Source: Caryophanales bacterium (GTDB lineage Bacteria; Bacillota_I; Bacilli_A; RFN20; CAG-449). From it: a DNA stretch of 33,858 bases. The notes below the pieces were generated by a model that did not search any database, had not been told where the DNA came from, and saw only the letters and a list, made by a program, of their open reading frames with translations. Below are positions 7,782 through 15,126 of this stretch, piece after piece (position 1 is the stretch's first letter; every line of letters begins with the position of its first letter). The position numbers were made by a program, and so were the translations under genes. Location of the stretch: positions 1 through 33,858 of the forward strand of contig JAQXGN010000057.1 of NCBI GenBank assembly GCA_029006735.1, in the 5' to 3' direction.

Positions 7782-8285
7782 ATGAAACAATTAGAATACA
7801 TACATGCGACGCATACGCTTAAACCCTTACTATATAAAACAACTGAAATACTAATATTAGGATCATTCCCAAGTGTCAAATCAAGGGAAAATGATTTTTA
7901 TTATATGCACAAGCAAAATAGATTTTGGAAAGTAATTGGTTCTTTACTTAATGAAGATTTATCTCAAGCATCCATAGAAGAAAGAACAAATTGTTTAAAA
8001 AAATATCGTATCGGTTTATATGATGTAATAGAGGAATGTGATATTATTGGTTCTTCTGATTTAAAGATAAGAAATGTTGTACCTGCAGATATTAATCGTA
8101 TCATAAAAGAACTCCCAATAAAATTAATAATAATTAATGGGAGTAAGGCGTATAGTCTTTTTAGTAAGTATTTTCCTACATTACGAGCAATAAAAATGCC
8201 ATCTACCTCACCCGCTAACGCATCATATTCACTAGATGACTTAATCGATAGATGGTCAGAATTAAAAAAATATATTAAAGAGTAA
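7782..8285 (+). CDS. DNA-deoxyinosine (hypoxanthine) glycosylase, UDG family 6
   Basis: The 167-residue protein has the uracil-glycosylase fold signature of the hypoxanthine-DNA glycosylase group: ILGSFPSVKSREN (25-37), FYYMHKQNRFWKVIG with N46, and the C-terminal PSTSPANASY block that replaces the HPSPLS motif of family 1. The family excises deaminated adenine (hypoxanthine) from DNA; some members also act on uracil. Length is normal. There is no Shine-Dalgarno sequence and a TATAAT stands 8 bases upstream, so translation may be leaderless. The 3' end overlaps the convergent thioesterase gene by 11 bases with no terminator between them. Placing it divergent to ung puts two deaminated-base glycosylases side by side. 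Family call good, exact substrate inferred. Confidence 0.85.
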   Translation: MKQLEYIHATHTLKPLLYKTTEILILGSFPSVKSRENDFYYMHKQNRFWKVIGSLLNEDLSQASIEERTNCLKKYRIGLYDVIEECDIIGSSDLKIRNVVPADINRIIKELPIKLIIINGSKAYSLFSKYFPTLRAIKMPSTSPANASYSLDDLIDRWSELKKYIKE

Positions 8286-8991
8286 CTTTAGCAAGAAAAC
8301 TAGTTATATCACCATTGCATCCTTTGACATAAACCACATTATCTTTTTGATAAGAGAAAACTTTGATTTCTTCATCTTTTTTTAATTCATGCAAATAGTT
8401 AATCTCAAATTCTTTGATTTCTACATCCTGAAGTTCTTTTACACCCTCAATAATGTATTTAGCATATTTAGTATTATTTACATGCTTATTGTGATCTAAA
8501 TCAAAGTATGAGGTCCTAATAATATTTGGAGTGAGTTTAGAACAATCGAAATCAACTAATTTTTCAAATGGTTTACCATAGGAAGGAGGATTATTATAAT
8601 CTTCAATATTAGAAAACAAATCATTAATCTTCAATATTCTTCTTGTAGTAGCATCGCATACAATCCATTGAGAAACTCCATGAAGGCACAATTCATCTTG
8701 TTCATTATACATTTCATAATATCTATAAGAATCTATTCTAGATGGTTTAGTAGGCCATGTTTTTATTGTAACACTAGTATGCTCTAGTGGTTGTTTCAAG
8801 ATAGTGAAACGCGTTTTTAAAACAATCCAAATTTTATTATCTTTTTTTAAATCATCAAACCCAATGTTTATTAAATTCGCATGTTTCCCTGCAACATCTT
8901 GGAATAAATCTAATACACAATCAGGCAAAATATTATCGTATGAATCAAAGTCACTAATTCTAAGTCTAAATATATCTTTTAATTCATTCAT
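8275..8991 (-). CDS. Acyl-ACP thioesterase
   Basis: Releases fatty acids from acyl carrier protein. The 238-residue protein has two hot-dog folds. The N-terminal one contains WIVLKTRFTILKQP and a SQWIVCDATTRRILKI stretch (about 108-123). The C-terminal one carries the catalytic Asp/Asn/His stretch DLDHNKHVNNTKYAKY (about 164-179). This is the layout of the bacterial FatA/FatB-like family. It begins 1 base after the channel-gene stop with GAGG about 10 bases upstream, so it is the last gene of a three-gene operon (membrane protein, FNT channel, thioesterase). Its 3' end overlaps the glycosylase gene by 11 bases. A link between the channel and the thioesterase is not obvious. Confidence 0.88.
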   Translation of the reverse strand: MNELKDIFRLRISDFDSYDNILPDCVLDLFQDVAGKHANLINIGFDDLKKDNKIWIVLKTRFTILKQPLEHTSVTIKTWPTKPSRIDSYRYYEMYNEQDELCLHGVSQWIVCDATTRRILKINDLFSNIEDYNNPPSYGKPFEKLVDFDCSKLTPNIIRTSYFDLDHNKHVNNTKYAKYIIEGVKELQDVEIKEFEINYLHELKKDEEIKVFSYQKDNVVYVKGCNGDITSFLAKVTL

Positions 8992-8992
8992 A

Positions 8993-9670
8993 TTAATTTG
9001 TCCTCATTAAACTTCTTAACTTATTTAAAGACGGAATAATTATTGCTCCAATAGCATTTCCAAGCGTAATATACACAAGATTTAGCGATAAAACTCCATT
9101 AAATGGCGAATATGCAGACGTTAAGAAAACTTGAATTGTTGTTTCCTCTAATCCAATAATAGAAATAAGGCAAGATGCTAAAATAACAGAGCCAAATCTT
9201 GCAATTGGTTGCTCTGCTTTTTTATATGTATTAACAGCTAAATAAATAATAATACCTGTTAAAATCGAAATTAAAAATATAGATATCATATCATCATTAG
9301 ATTTAACTTCCATTATTTCTTTTAATGCCAAATAAAACTTTGATGTATCTTTTAATAGTCTTGTTCCTTTTAAAGTTATTCCTATAACAAATGCTCCAAG
9401 ATAATTACCAAACCATGATAATACAATTTCCAAAATATATAGAGCATTTTCTTCTAATAGATAACCCATTTTAGCACTAAATAAATTATAGCCATACAAT
9501 AAAACCATCATTAATCCGAAACTTGATAATAAAGCACCAGCAACTTCATGAGAAATAGCTTTAAATCCAATATAAGCAACTCCGCCTAAAGAAATCATTA
9601 CACCTGCTAAAAATGCTGATAATAATACTTTTAAGTATCTGATAACAACAATTTTCCAATTAATCTTCAT
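8993..9670 (-). CDS. Formate/nitrite transporter (FNT) family channel, atypical
   Basis: Integral membrane protein of 225 residues with six hydrophobic segments and the FNT pattern: LAGVMISLGGVAYIG (TM1), AGALLSSFGLMMVLLYGYNLFS (TM2), FGNYLGAFVIG (TM3) and LGNAIGAIIIP (TM6). FNT pentamers pass formate, nitrite, lactate or hydrosulfide. The conserved G-F-E-H-S-I-A-N element, whose His gates the pore, reads GLEETTIQ here (173-180), so the His is replaced by Glu. The ORF track starts at 9730 inside the upstream gene; the ATG at 9670 follows AAGGAGG by 5 bases and is the true start. It is second in the operon, 10 bases after the membrane-protein gene. Family moderately sure; substrate unknown. 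Confidence 0.75.
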   Translation of the reverse strand: MKINWKIVVIRYLKVLLSAFLAGVMISLGGVAYIGFKAISHEVAGALLSSFGLMMVLLYGYNLFSAKMGYLLEENALYILEIVLSWFGNYLGAFVIGITLKGTRLLKDTSKFYLALKEIMEVKSNDDMISIFLISILTGIIIYLAVNTYKKAEQPIARFGSVILASCLISIIGLEETTIQVFLTSAYSPFNGVLSLNLVYITLGNAIGAIIIPSLNKLRSLMRTN

Positions 9671-9680
9671 ATTATCCTCC

Positions 9681-10553
9681 TTATATAGACATTGGTGCAT
9701 CATCTTTATCAATATCAAATGAATCAACAACTAAGAATGTCATAGATAAAAAGTTACCTACTAATGATATGCCATATCCAACAACTGTAATAAATGCAAA
9801 TATACCACTTGCCTTTAATGCAGTGAACGATTCAGCTTTATAACTGCTTGATATTTCTTGAATGAGCATTAATATTCTTTTTGCTTGACCTAGTGTTAAT
9901 CCATTCATTGATCCATTTGCAAATGAATATTCTTCAGATAAAGTTTGTGTAGTCTCAACAAACTTAGATATTAAACTATACCCATTATTAGCTAAAGACA
10001 ATACAATAATTGAAAACAATAAAACAAAAGACAAAACCGAAGTACTTAACCCCACACAAGTACCAACTTTACCAATTTTTGATTTATTATTTAAAAGCAA
10101 TAAACCAATCATTACCAAAACAACACAGAATAATAAGATTAAAATAGATATATTTTTAATTGATACCAATACATCTAATAAAGTTAATATTTTACTAGTT
10201 GAAGAATACATTGTTGTTCTATTCACACTTGTAACAATTAAAAACACTATTTGTGAAACAATGTTTACTATGCAGCTGATCCCTCCTAAAAGTCCACCGA
10301 TATGGACATAAAATTGTTCTTTCCTAGAATGTCTAAAATATCCATAAAGCATTAATGCAATTAATGCCATTCCAAAAATGGAAATAATGGATGGAGTAAT
10401 AAATTTAATATAGTCTGCATTAGATGATTTTCCCATTAATAAACTATTAGTAACATCAAAATTACTCCATGAAATAAATGAAACAATTTGTAATAAGAAA
10501 CCTAATAATCCCGAAATTAAGTAATAAGAAAATCTAAATTTAATCCTTTTCAT
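9681..10553 (-). CDS. Multi-spanning membrane protein of unknown function
   Basis: A 290-residue protein with about six transmembrane helices: near 8-28, 56-76, 85-110, 128-156, 165-190 and 249-276. It has a basic N-terminus (MKRIKFRF) and one hydrophilic loop of about 55 residues (SLISKFVETTQTLSEEYSFA and onward). I do not recognise the family. The start at 10553 follows AGGTGA; the longer ORF of the track begins upstream of this binding site and is unlikely. It is the first gene of the operon with the FNT channel and the acyl-ACP thioesterase. Confidence 0.75.
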   Translation of the reverse strand: MKRIKFRFSYYLISGLLGFLLQIVSFISWSNFDVTNSLLMGKSSNADYIKFITPSIISIFGMALIALMLYGYFRHSRKEQFYVHIGGLLGGISCIVNIVSQIVFLIVTSVNRTTMYSSTSKILTLLDVLVSIKNISILILLFCVVLVMIGLLLLNNKSKIGKVGTCVGLSTSVLSFVLLFSIIVLSLANNGYSLISKFVETTQTLSEEYSFANGSMNGLTLGQAKRILMLIQEISSSYKAESFTALKASGIFAFITVVGYGISLVGNFLSMTFLVVDSFDIDKDDAPMSI

Positions 10554-10653
10554 ATAATCACCTTTAAAAATTATATAAAATAGAGTCAACATATGACAAT
10601 ACTATTTAATACTTTCATTAATATAATTAATGATTTTTAATAGAGAATAATAT

Positions 10654-10670
10654 TATAATATACTCGGTGA
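10654..10670 (+). promoter_or_regulatory. -10 element and ribosome binding site of the SpoU gene
   Basis: TATAAT (10654-10659) followed by GGTGA (10666-10670), 7 bases before the ATG. The leader would be only about 12 bases long. No clear -35. Confidence 0.5.
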
Positions 10671-10677
10671 TTTAGAT

Positions 10678-11394
10678 ATGGAAATTAAAAATTATAAGAA
10701 AGACTCATTTTACTCTTATTCATTAGGTGCATTCCCAACTATTGAATTATTGAAGAAACATCCACAAGATTTGATTAAAATATATGTTCATTCCTCATTC
10801 AAAAACGAAGAAGTATTAAGTTTAATTAATACACTAAGAGGAAATCACGAAATAGAATTCAATGACAAAATGATAAATAAACTATCCCAAAAAGAAAATT
10901 GTTTTATTATTGGTATCTTCAAAAAATATAATACTCCATTAGATAGTAACGAAAATCATGTTGTATTAGTTAATCCATCCAATATGGGAAATCTTGGAAC
11001 AATCATTCGTTCATGTCTAGGATTTAATATTAAAAATATAGCTGTAATAAAACCAGGTGTGGATTACTTTGATCCTAAAGTAATTAGAGCCTCAATGGGC
11101 GCTATATTTTCGCTAAATATCCACTATTTTAATAATTATGATGAATATTGTAAATTATTTCCAAACCATGTAAAGAGAACGTTTATGCTTCAAGCAAATA
11201 AAACTTTACAAGAAGCTGTTTTTGATAAAAATAAACTTTCTTCACTCGTATTTGGAAATGAAGCAACCGGATTAGATGATTCCCTATTAGACAATAATAG
11301 TATTATCATTAGACATAGCAAAGAAATTGATTCATTAAATCTTCCTTCTTCTCTTGCTATTGCATTATACGAATTTTCTAAGCAAACCAAATAA
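10678..11394 (+). CDS. TrmH/SpoU-family RNA 2'-O-methyltransferase
   Basis: The 238-residue protein has the three SpoU motifs: NPSNMGNLGTIIRSCLGF (about 99-116, motif 1), VFGNEATGLDDSLL (about 191-204, motif 2) and SLNLPSSLAIALYEF (about 219-233, motif 3). It should methylate a ribose in rRNA or tRNA with S-adenosylmethionine. The N-terminal domain of about 90 residues does not look like that of RlmB, so the target is probably different. It is monocistronic: own -10 and leader upstream, a small hairpin downstream, then a fresh promoter for the next gene. Second family member in the window (see rlmB). Confidence 0.88.
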   Translation: MEIKNYKKDSFYSYSLGAFPTIELLKKHPQDLIKIYVHSSFKNEEVLSLINTLRGNHEIEFNDKMINKLSQKENCFIIGIFKKYNTPLDSNENHVVLVNPSNMGNLGTIIRSCLGFNIKNIAVIKPGVDYFDPKVIRASMGAIFSLNIHYFNNYDEYCKLFPNHVKRTFMLQANKTLQEAVFDKNKLSSLVFGNEATGLDDSLLDNNSIIIRHSKEIDSLNLPSSLAIALYEFSKQTK

Positions 11395-11400
11395 CTCTTT

Positions 11401-11419
11401 TAGAATGTTTTACATTCTA
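11401..11419 (+). terminator. Small hairpin after the SpoU gene, weak terminator
   Basis: A perfect 8-bp stem (TAGAATGT/ACATTCTA) with a TTT loop lies 6 bases after the stop. The following bases are only moderately T-rich, so efficiency is doubtful. Confidence 0.4.
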
Positions 11420-11433
11420 TTGAACATATTTTA

Positions 11434-11462
11434 TTGAAATGTACTTTGTTTTACTATATTAT
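11434..11462 (+). promoter_or_regulatory. Sigma-A promoter of the DUF1189-like gene
   Basis: TTGAAA (11434-11439) and TATTAT (11457-11462) with a 17-base spacer; AAAGGA ribosome binding site at 11470-11475. Confidence 0.7.
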
Positions 11463-11484
11463 TTGTTAGAAAGGAAAAAATAAT

Positions 11485-12531
11485 ATGAAAGATTTTTTTA
11501 AATTTATATTTAAAGGTAGCATTAATAACCAAGAGCTCATTGACAATTCAAAAGTTCATTCTTTTTTATCAAGTTTATTAATATTAATTATTTCTCTTGT
11601 CATTGCTATTGTCCCTTCATTTGTTACAGCAGCAAAGCAAAAAGGCTCACAAGTTTTAACAGTAGCAAATAATCAATCACTAAATACTAGCTTATCAATA
11701 TTTACAGATTATTTAGATAAAGAAAATCTAGATATCGTAATCAAAGATGGTAAGATTGATATAGAGAATACTTCATTTAAAGATGGTAAAAAAGAATACC
11801 TTGTTACTGTTCCAAATAGAGAAGATTCGTCTAAACAAGATGAATTATTAGCAATTCGTCTTTGTACAAATGATCAATTAGAAGAAACAATTAATCGATA
11901 TAAATCAGGTATGTTAGAAGGATCAAATACCCCTACTGAAAACCCTCGTTCATATCTAATATTTACTGAAACAAATATTTATATCAGCCTATACTCACCT
12001 TCTTCAACAAATACCTTTGATAAAGATAAAGACGGATTTTTAATTCTAGATGATGATGGTTTACCAGTTATAAAAACTTATGCAAGTGCAGCTATCTCAT
12101 ATAAAGGAACAACTGAAAAAATAAAAAATGAAATTAGCATTAAAACATTTAATGATTCTACTTTAGAAGAATCAAAATATGATGAAACAACAAAAAACTG
12201 GGCAAATTTATTAGATGTTGCTTTCAAACCATATAGAACACAAAATATGTGGGTAACAGCAGGCATTTATTCTGCAATTAACTTTGGTACTGTATTACTT
12301 GTTTCATTATTATTAGTAATTATGACTCATTTAAAACATTCTGTTGGTAATAAAATTAATTATCTTGAAGCATTAAAAATTGCAAGCTATAGTGCTTTAG
12401 CACCAGCAATTGTTTCAATCATTCTTGGATTTATCATTTCTTCATTTGCAACAATCGGATTCGTAATGTGCTTAAGCTTAAGATCAACATTTATTGCAAT
12501 GAAATTAACTAATCCAAATCCACTACAATAA
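11485..12531 (+). CDS. Membrane protein resembling DUF1189
   Basis: A 348-residue protein. One membrane helix lies near 30-50 (LLILIISLVIAIVPSFV). An extracytoplasmic domain of about 200 residues follows, containing DIVIKDGKIDIENTSF. Then come three C-terminal helices (about 256-280, 300-318 and 320-338) with the pattern YLEALKIASYSALAPAIVSI. This layout, with an ectodomain between the first and second helices and a Tyr/Ala/Pro-rich third-to-last segment, resembles the DUF1189 family, whose function is unknown. Own promoter and strong terminator make it a single-gene unit. The family call is tentative. Confidence 0.6.
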   Translation: MKDFFKFIFKGSINNQELIDNSKVHSFLSSLLILIISLVIAIVPSFVTAAKQKGSQVLTVANNQSLNTSLSIFTDYLDKENLDIVIKDGKIDIENTSFKDGKKEYLVTVPNREDSSKQDELLAIRLCTNDQLEETINRYKSGMLEGSNTPTENPRSYLIFTETNIYISLYSPSSTNTFDKDKDGFLILDDDGLPVIKTYASAAISYKGTTEKIKNEISIKTFNDSTLEESKYDETTKNWANLLDVAFKPYRTQNMWVTAGIYSAINFGTVLLVSLLLVIMTHLKHSVGNKINYLEALKIASYSALAPAIVSIILGFIISSFATIGFVMCLSLRSTFIAMKLTNPNPLQ

Positions 12532-12539
12532 AAAAATTG

Positions 12540-12588
12540 ACATCTAATTTATTTTGTAAATCTCTACAAATATTAGATGTTTTTTTTA
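12540..12588 (+). terminator. Strong rho-independent terminator
   Basis: ACATCTAAT (12540-12548) pairs perfectly with ATTAGATGT (12572-12580), with an inner TTTGTA/TACAAA helix, followed by eight T. It ends the DUF1189-like transcript. Confidence 0.9.
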
Positions 12589-12601
12589 CTTATTTTAAAT
12601 A

Positions 12602-12648
12602 AAAATACTCCTATCCCTAGACTATTTTCTAAAGATAAGGAGTATTTT
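12602..12648 (-). terminator. Terminator of the UDP-glucose dehydrogenase-like gene
   Basis: AAAATACTCCT (12602-12612) pairs perfectly with AGGAGTATTTT (12638-12648), and the minus strand continues into T-rich DNA. It is back to back with the plus-strand terminator, as expected between convergent genes. Confidence 0.85.
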
Positions 12649-12662
12649 AAATATCTATTAAA

Positions 12663-13961
12663 CTATTTTTTTATTCTTTTGCCAATTGCATAGTATGTAA
12701 CATTTGGTAATTGGTATGGATTTAATACTGCTTTTCCATCAAATACAATTGGTCTTTTCATGAATTCAACGATTTCATTATTTGTTAATTTTTTAAATTC
12801 TTCTGAATCATTTAAGAAGATTGCATAATCACAAGTTCTTAAAGCTTCTTCCAATGAATTTGCATATACAAGATGTTGATCACTCTTCATTTTCTTTCTA
12901 AATAATGTTGTTGAAACTGAATCATATGCTATAACTTTTGCATCTTCTTTTAATAATTGCTCAATAACTTTAAATGCAGGTGATTCACGAATATCATCTG
13001 TATTTCCTTTATATGATAACCCAAGGACAGCAAACTTCTTTCCAACACAGCTACCAATAACACTCTTAATTTTTTTAACAAGTGCCAATGATCTTTTTTC
13101 ATTAACTTCAGTAGCAGATTCTAAAATCGATAAATCTACATTTTTTTCTTTAGCTAAATTTAATAATACTTTTGTATCTTGAGGTAATGCTGGTCCACCA
13201 AATCCAACGCCAGAAGATAAGTATTTATTACCAATACGAGGATCTAAACCAATACCAAAGCTAACTTCTTGAATATCCGCATTTATTGCATCACATAAAT
13301 CAGCAATTTCATTAATATATGATAGTTTTACCGCTAAATATGCGTTAGAAGCATATTTAATTAATTCAGCACTTTCAGGAGAGACGAATAACAATGGAGC
13401 TTCAAATCCTCTATATAATTCTTTCATAACCATTTGTGCTTCTCTTGAAGTAACACCAACAACGATTCTTGTTGGAGAAAGCATATCTCTAACTGCAGTT
13501 CCTTGTGATAAGAAATCTGGATTAGATACAACATCAATTCTATATTTATGATCTGTATATGTCTCTATAAATGCTTTTATTTCTTTATTTGTTCCAACTG
13601 GAACAGTTGTTCTAATAATAACTGTAACATCTTGAGAAATATACTTACATGCTTCTTTAACTGAAGAATATAAAGGAGTCAAATCAACCTTCCCTGGTTC
13701 CCTTTCTTTTAAATCAAAGCAGAACATTAAAACATTTGCATCATAGATAGAATCTCTATATTCTGAAGTAAATCTAATATTTCTATCATTTTTTTCTAAG
13801 ATTTCTTCTAATTTGTATTCGTCTTTAAACACTTCGTTTCTTCTAAGTGCAGCTATTTTCTTTTTATCTGAATCTAATGCGAATACTTGATGGCCTTTTT
13901 CTGCGAAGCCAACTGTTGTTACTAATCCGACTAAATTCATTCCAATAACAGTAATTTTCAT
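12663..13961 (-). CDS. UDP-glucose/UDP-sugar dehydrogenase homologue lacking the catalytic Cys
   Basis: The 432-residue protein has the full architecture of UDP-glucose 6-dehydrogenases: N-terminal NAD domain, central helix with ELIKYASNAYLAVKLSYINEIA (199-220), and C-terminal UDP-binding domain (GLSYKGNTDDIRESPA). In active enzymes the G-F-G-G-x-C-x-P-K-D-T block holds the nucleophilic Cys. Here it reads GFGGPALPQDT (253-263), so Cys is Ala (258) and the Lys is Gln. The Rossmann GxGxxG reads GMNLVG (7-12), the TP motif is replaced by FDLKEREPG, and the catalytic Glu of NPEFL is Asp (NPDFL). K202 and N206 are kept. It may be inactive, or bind UDP-sugars without full oxidation. Own promoter with a cre-like box; own terminator. 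Confidence 0.88.
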   Translation of the reverse strand: MKITVIGMNLVGLVTTVGFAEKGHQVFALDSDKKKIAALRRNEVFKDEYKLEEILEKNDRNIRFTSEYRDSIYDANVLMFCFDLKEREPGKVDLTPLYSSVKEACKYISQDVTVIIRTTVPVGTNKEIKAFIETYTDHKYRIDVVSNPDFLSQGTAVRDMLSPTRIVVGVTSREAQMVMKELYRGFEAPLLFVSPESAELIKYASNAYLAVKLSYINEIADLCDAINADIQEVSFGIGLDPRIGNKYLSSGVGFGGPALPQDTKVLLNLAKEKNVDLSILESATEVNEKRSLALVKKIKSVIGSCVGKKFAVLGLSYKGNTDDIRESPAFKVIEQLLKEDAKVIAYDSVSTTLFRKKMKSDQHLVYANSLEEALRTCDYAIFLNDSEEFKKLTNNEIVEFMKRPIVFDGKAVLNPYQLPNVTYYAIGKRIKK

Positions 13962-13983
13962 AATAGTTTCACCTTCCTAGTCT

Positions 13984-14012
13984 ATTATTACATAAAAGTA
14001 GATTATTGACAA
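13984..14012 (-). promoter_or_regulatory. Promoter of the UDP-sugar dehydrogenase-like gene
   Basis: TTGTCA (14012-14007) and AATAAT (13989-13984) on the minus strand with a 17-base spacer and a TGT extended -10. Confidence 0.6.
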
Positions 14013-14014
14013 AT

Positions 14015-14028
14015 GGTGAGCGCTTTCA
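14015..14028 (-). promoter_or_regulatory. Catabolite response element (cre)-like box
   Basis: TGAAAGCGCTCACC on the minus strand matches the CcpA consensus TGWAARCGYTWNCW at 12 of 14 positions. It ends 2 bases upstream of the -35, the place where CcpA commonly activates. Binding is inferred; no ccpA gene is in the window. Confidence 0.5.
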
Positions 14029-14035
14029 AAATAAG

Positions 14036-14050
14036 TTAACCATAGGTTAA
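14036..14050 (-). terminator. Short hairpin after the 113-residue gene
   Basis: TTAACC-TAT-GGTTAA on the minus strand, 31 bases after the stop, followed by a TTATTTT stretch. A 6-bp stem makes it a weak terminator at best. Confidence 0.35.
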
Positions 14051-14080
14051 AATATTTTTTATCATAATATAGAATTATAT

Positions 14081-14422
14081 TTAATCTCCGTAATCAGAAC
14101 CGCGAGACTTATCTTCTACAAAAATTTGCAATGGATTACAAACATCTTGGATTGTTAAATATATCGCATTTTCAACATGAGTGATTTCATTTTCTTCATC
14201 ACCTTCAAAAACAATCAAATGATTCTTTTTAACTAATCTTTCCATTTCTTTAATAATATCTTCCATTTTTTCCGGATATCTTTGTCTAAAGCCTTCTAAT
14301 TGCAAATAAAAGACTGGTTCAACATAAAAGCAATCGCCATTTTCATAGACAAATCTTGCTGAATAAGGATTTTTATCATCAATTTCTAACTTTAAATCTT
14401 GCCATTCTTTATAATGTGTCAT
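14081..14422 (-). CDS. Small acidic protein of unknown function
   Basis: The 113-residue protein is soluble and acidic, without signal peptide or membrane helix. It contains alternating beta-like stretches (ARFVYENGDCFYVEPVFYLQ; HLIVFEGDEENEITHV) and a central helix (KMEDIIKEMERLVKK). I do not recognise a family. The start ATG has GAGGA 9-10 bases upstream. It lies 28 bases after the cyclodeaminase gene on the same strand and is probably co-transcribed with it. Confidence 0.7.
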   Translation of the reverse strand: MTHYKEWQDLKLEIDDKNPYSARFVYENGDCFYVEPVFYLQLEGFRQRYPEKMEDIIKEMERLVKKNHLIVFEGDEENEITHVENAIYLTIQDVCNPLQIFVEDKSRGSDYGD

Positions 14423-14450
14423 AATAGTGAATCCTCTTCAAATAATTATT

Positions 14451-14975
14451 TTAAAAAACAAAGTACTCTTTTTTTGTATCATTTACGAAAGGAATATTTG
14501 CATCAAAGTTTAATTTACATCCAGGGTATATAGATTTACATAAATCTACTGCAATCATTGCATCTGAAACAACATTTTTATTACCAATAATACTTAATTC
14601 TTCAACTATATTTTGTAATTTTTTTGTTTCTAAAAACAATCTATATGGAACCATTGCAGACTTGTATGCTGCAGTTTCAATTAAGGTTTTATCTTTAGTT
14701 TTAAAAGCCGACATCAATTCCGTAAATGATGATGCATCTAAATCCATTAATTCTTTAGCGACATTTTTAACGGATTCCAATTCTACTAAAGTAGACTTTA
14801 TTTTTTCATTTAAATGTTCATAACCTTTTTTATCAATAGTTAGATTACATACCATCATACCTAAAGATGCTGCAGTTTCTAATACTAAAGCTAGAGCAGA
14901 TCCTCCACCTGGTGCCGGTTTTTTTGACCCTAATAAATCTAAATATTCCTCAATTGTATTTTGTTGAAAACTCAT
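14451..14975 (-). CDS. Formimidoyltetrahydrofolate cyclodeaminase family protein
   Basis: A 174-residue all-helical protein of the FTCD C-terminal (cyclodeaminase) family. It contains the diagnostic folate-binding glycine loop PAPGGGSALAL (20-30), the following ASLGMMVCNLT helix and the DLDASSFTELMSA block with the conserved Asp. Cyclodeaminases convert 5-formimidoyl-THF to 5,10-methenyl-THF and ammonia. Free-standing members (FchA) are usually near 200 residues, so this one is on the short side. No histidine-degradation or purine-fermentation genes are nearby, so the folate role is inferred. GAGGGG precedes the ATG, and a good promoter (TTGAAA-17-TATGAT) overlaps the promoter of the divergent gene. 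Confidence 0.85.
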   Translation of the reverse strand: MSFQQNTIEEYLDLLGSKKPAPGGGSALALVLETAASLGMMVCNLTIDKKGYEHLNEKIKSTLVELESVKNVAKELMDLDASSFTELMSAFKTKDKTLIETAAYKSAMVPYRLFLETKKLQNIVEELSIIGNKNVVSDAMIAVDLCKSIYPGCKLNFDANIPFVNDTKKEYFVF

Positions 14976-15024
14976 ATTTTATTCCCCTCGAATTTATGTT
15001 ATAAAATAAATCGTTATTGTATAA

Positions 15025-15053
15025 ATCATATATTTTTTTTGCTATAATTTCAA
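15025..15053 (-). promoter_or_regulatory. Promoter of the cyclodeaminase gene, overlapping a divergent promoter
   Basis: On the minus strand TTGAAA (15053-15048) and TATGAT (15030-15025) are 17 bases apart. On the plus strand an extended -10, TGC-TATAAT (15040-15048), lies inside the same interval, so the two polymerases would compete for one site. Confidence 0.65.
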
Positions 15054-15076
15054 TAAATCACAGTTTAAAGGTTGTA

Positions 15077-15101
15077 AATTATATATATTGAATATATAAT
15101 T
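15077..15101 (+). repeat. Inverted repeat in the leader of the 157-residue membrane protein
   Basis: AATTATATAT and ATATATAATT form a perfect 10-bp stem with an ATTGA loop, between the promoter and the AAAGGA ribosome binding site. All pairs are A-T, so stability is low. Confidence 0.5.
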
Positions 15102-15126
15102 AAACCGTTCGAAAGGAAATTTAGTC

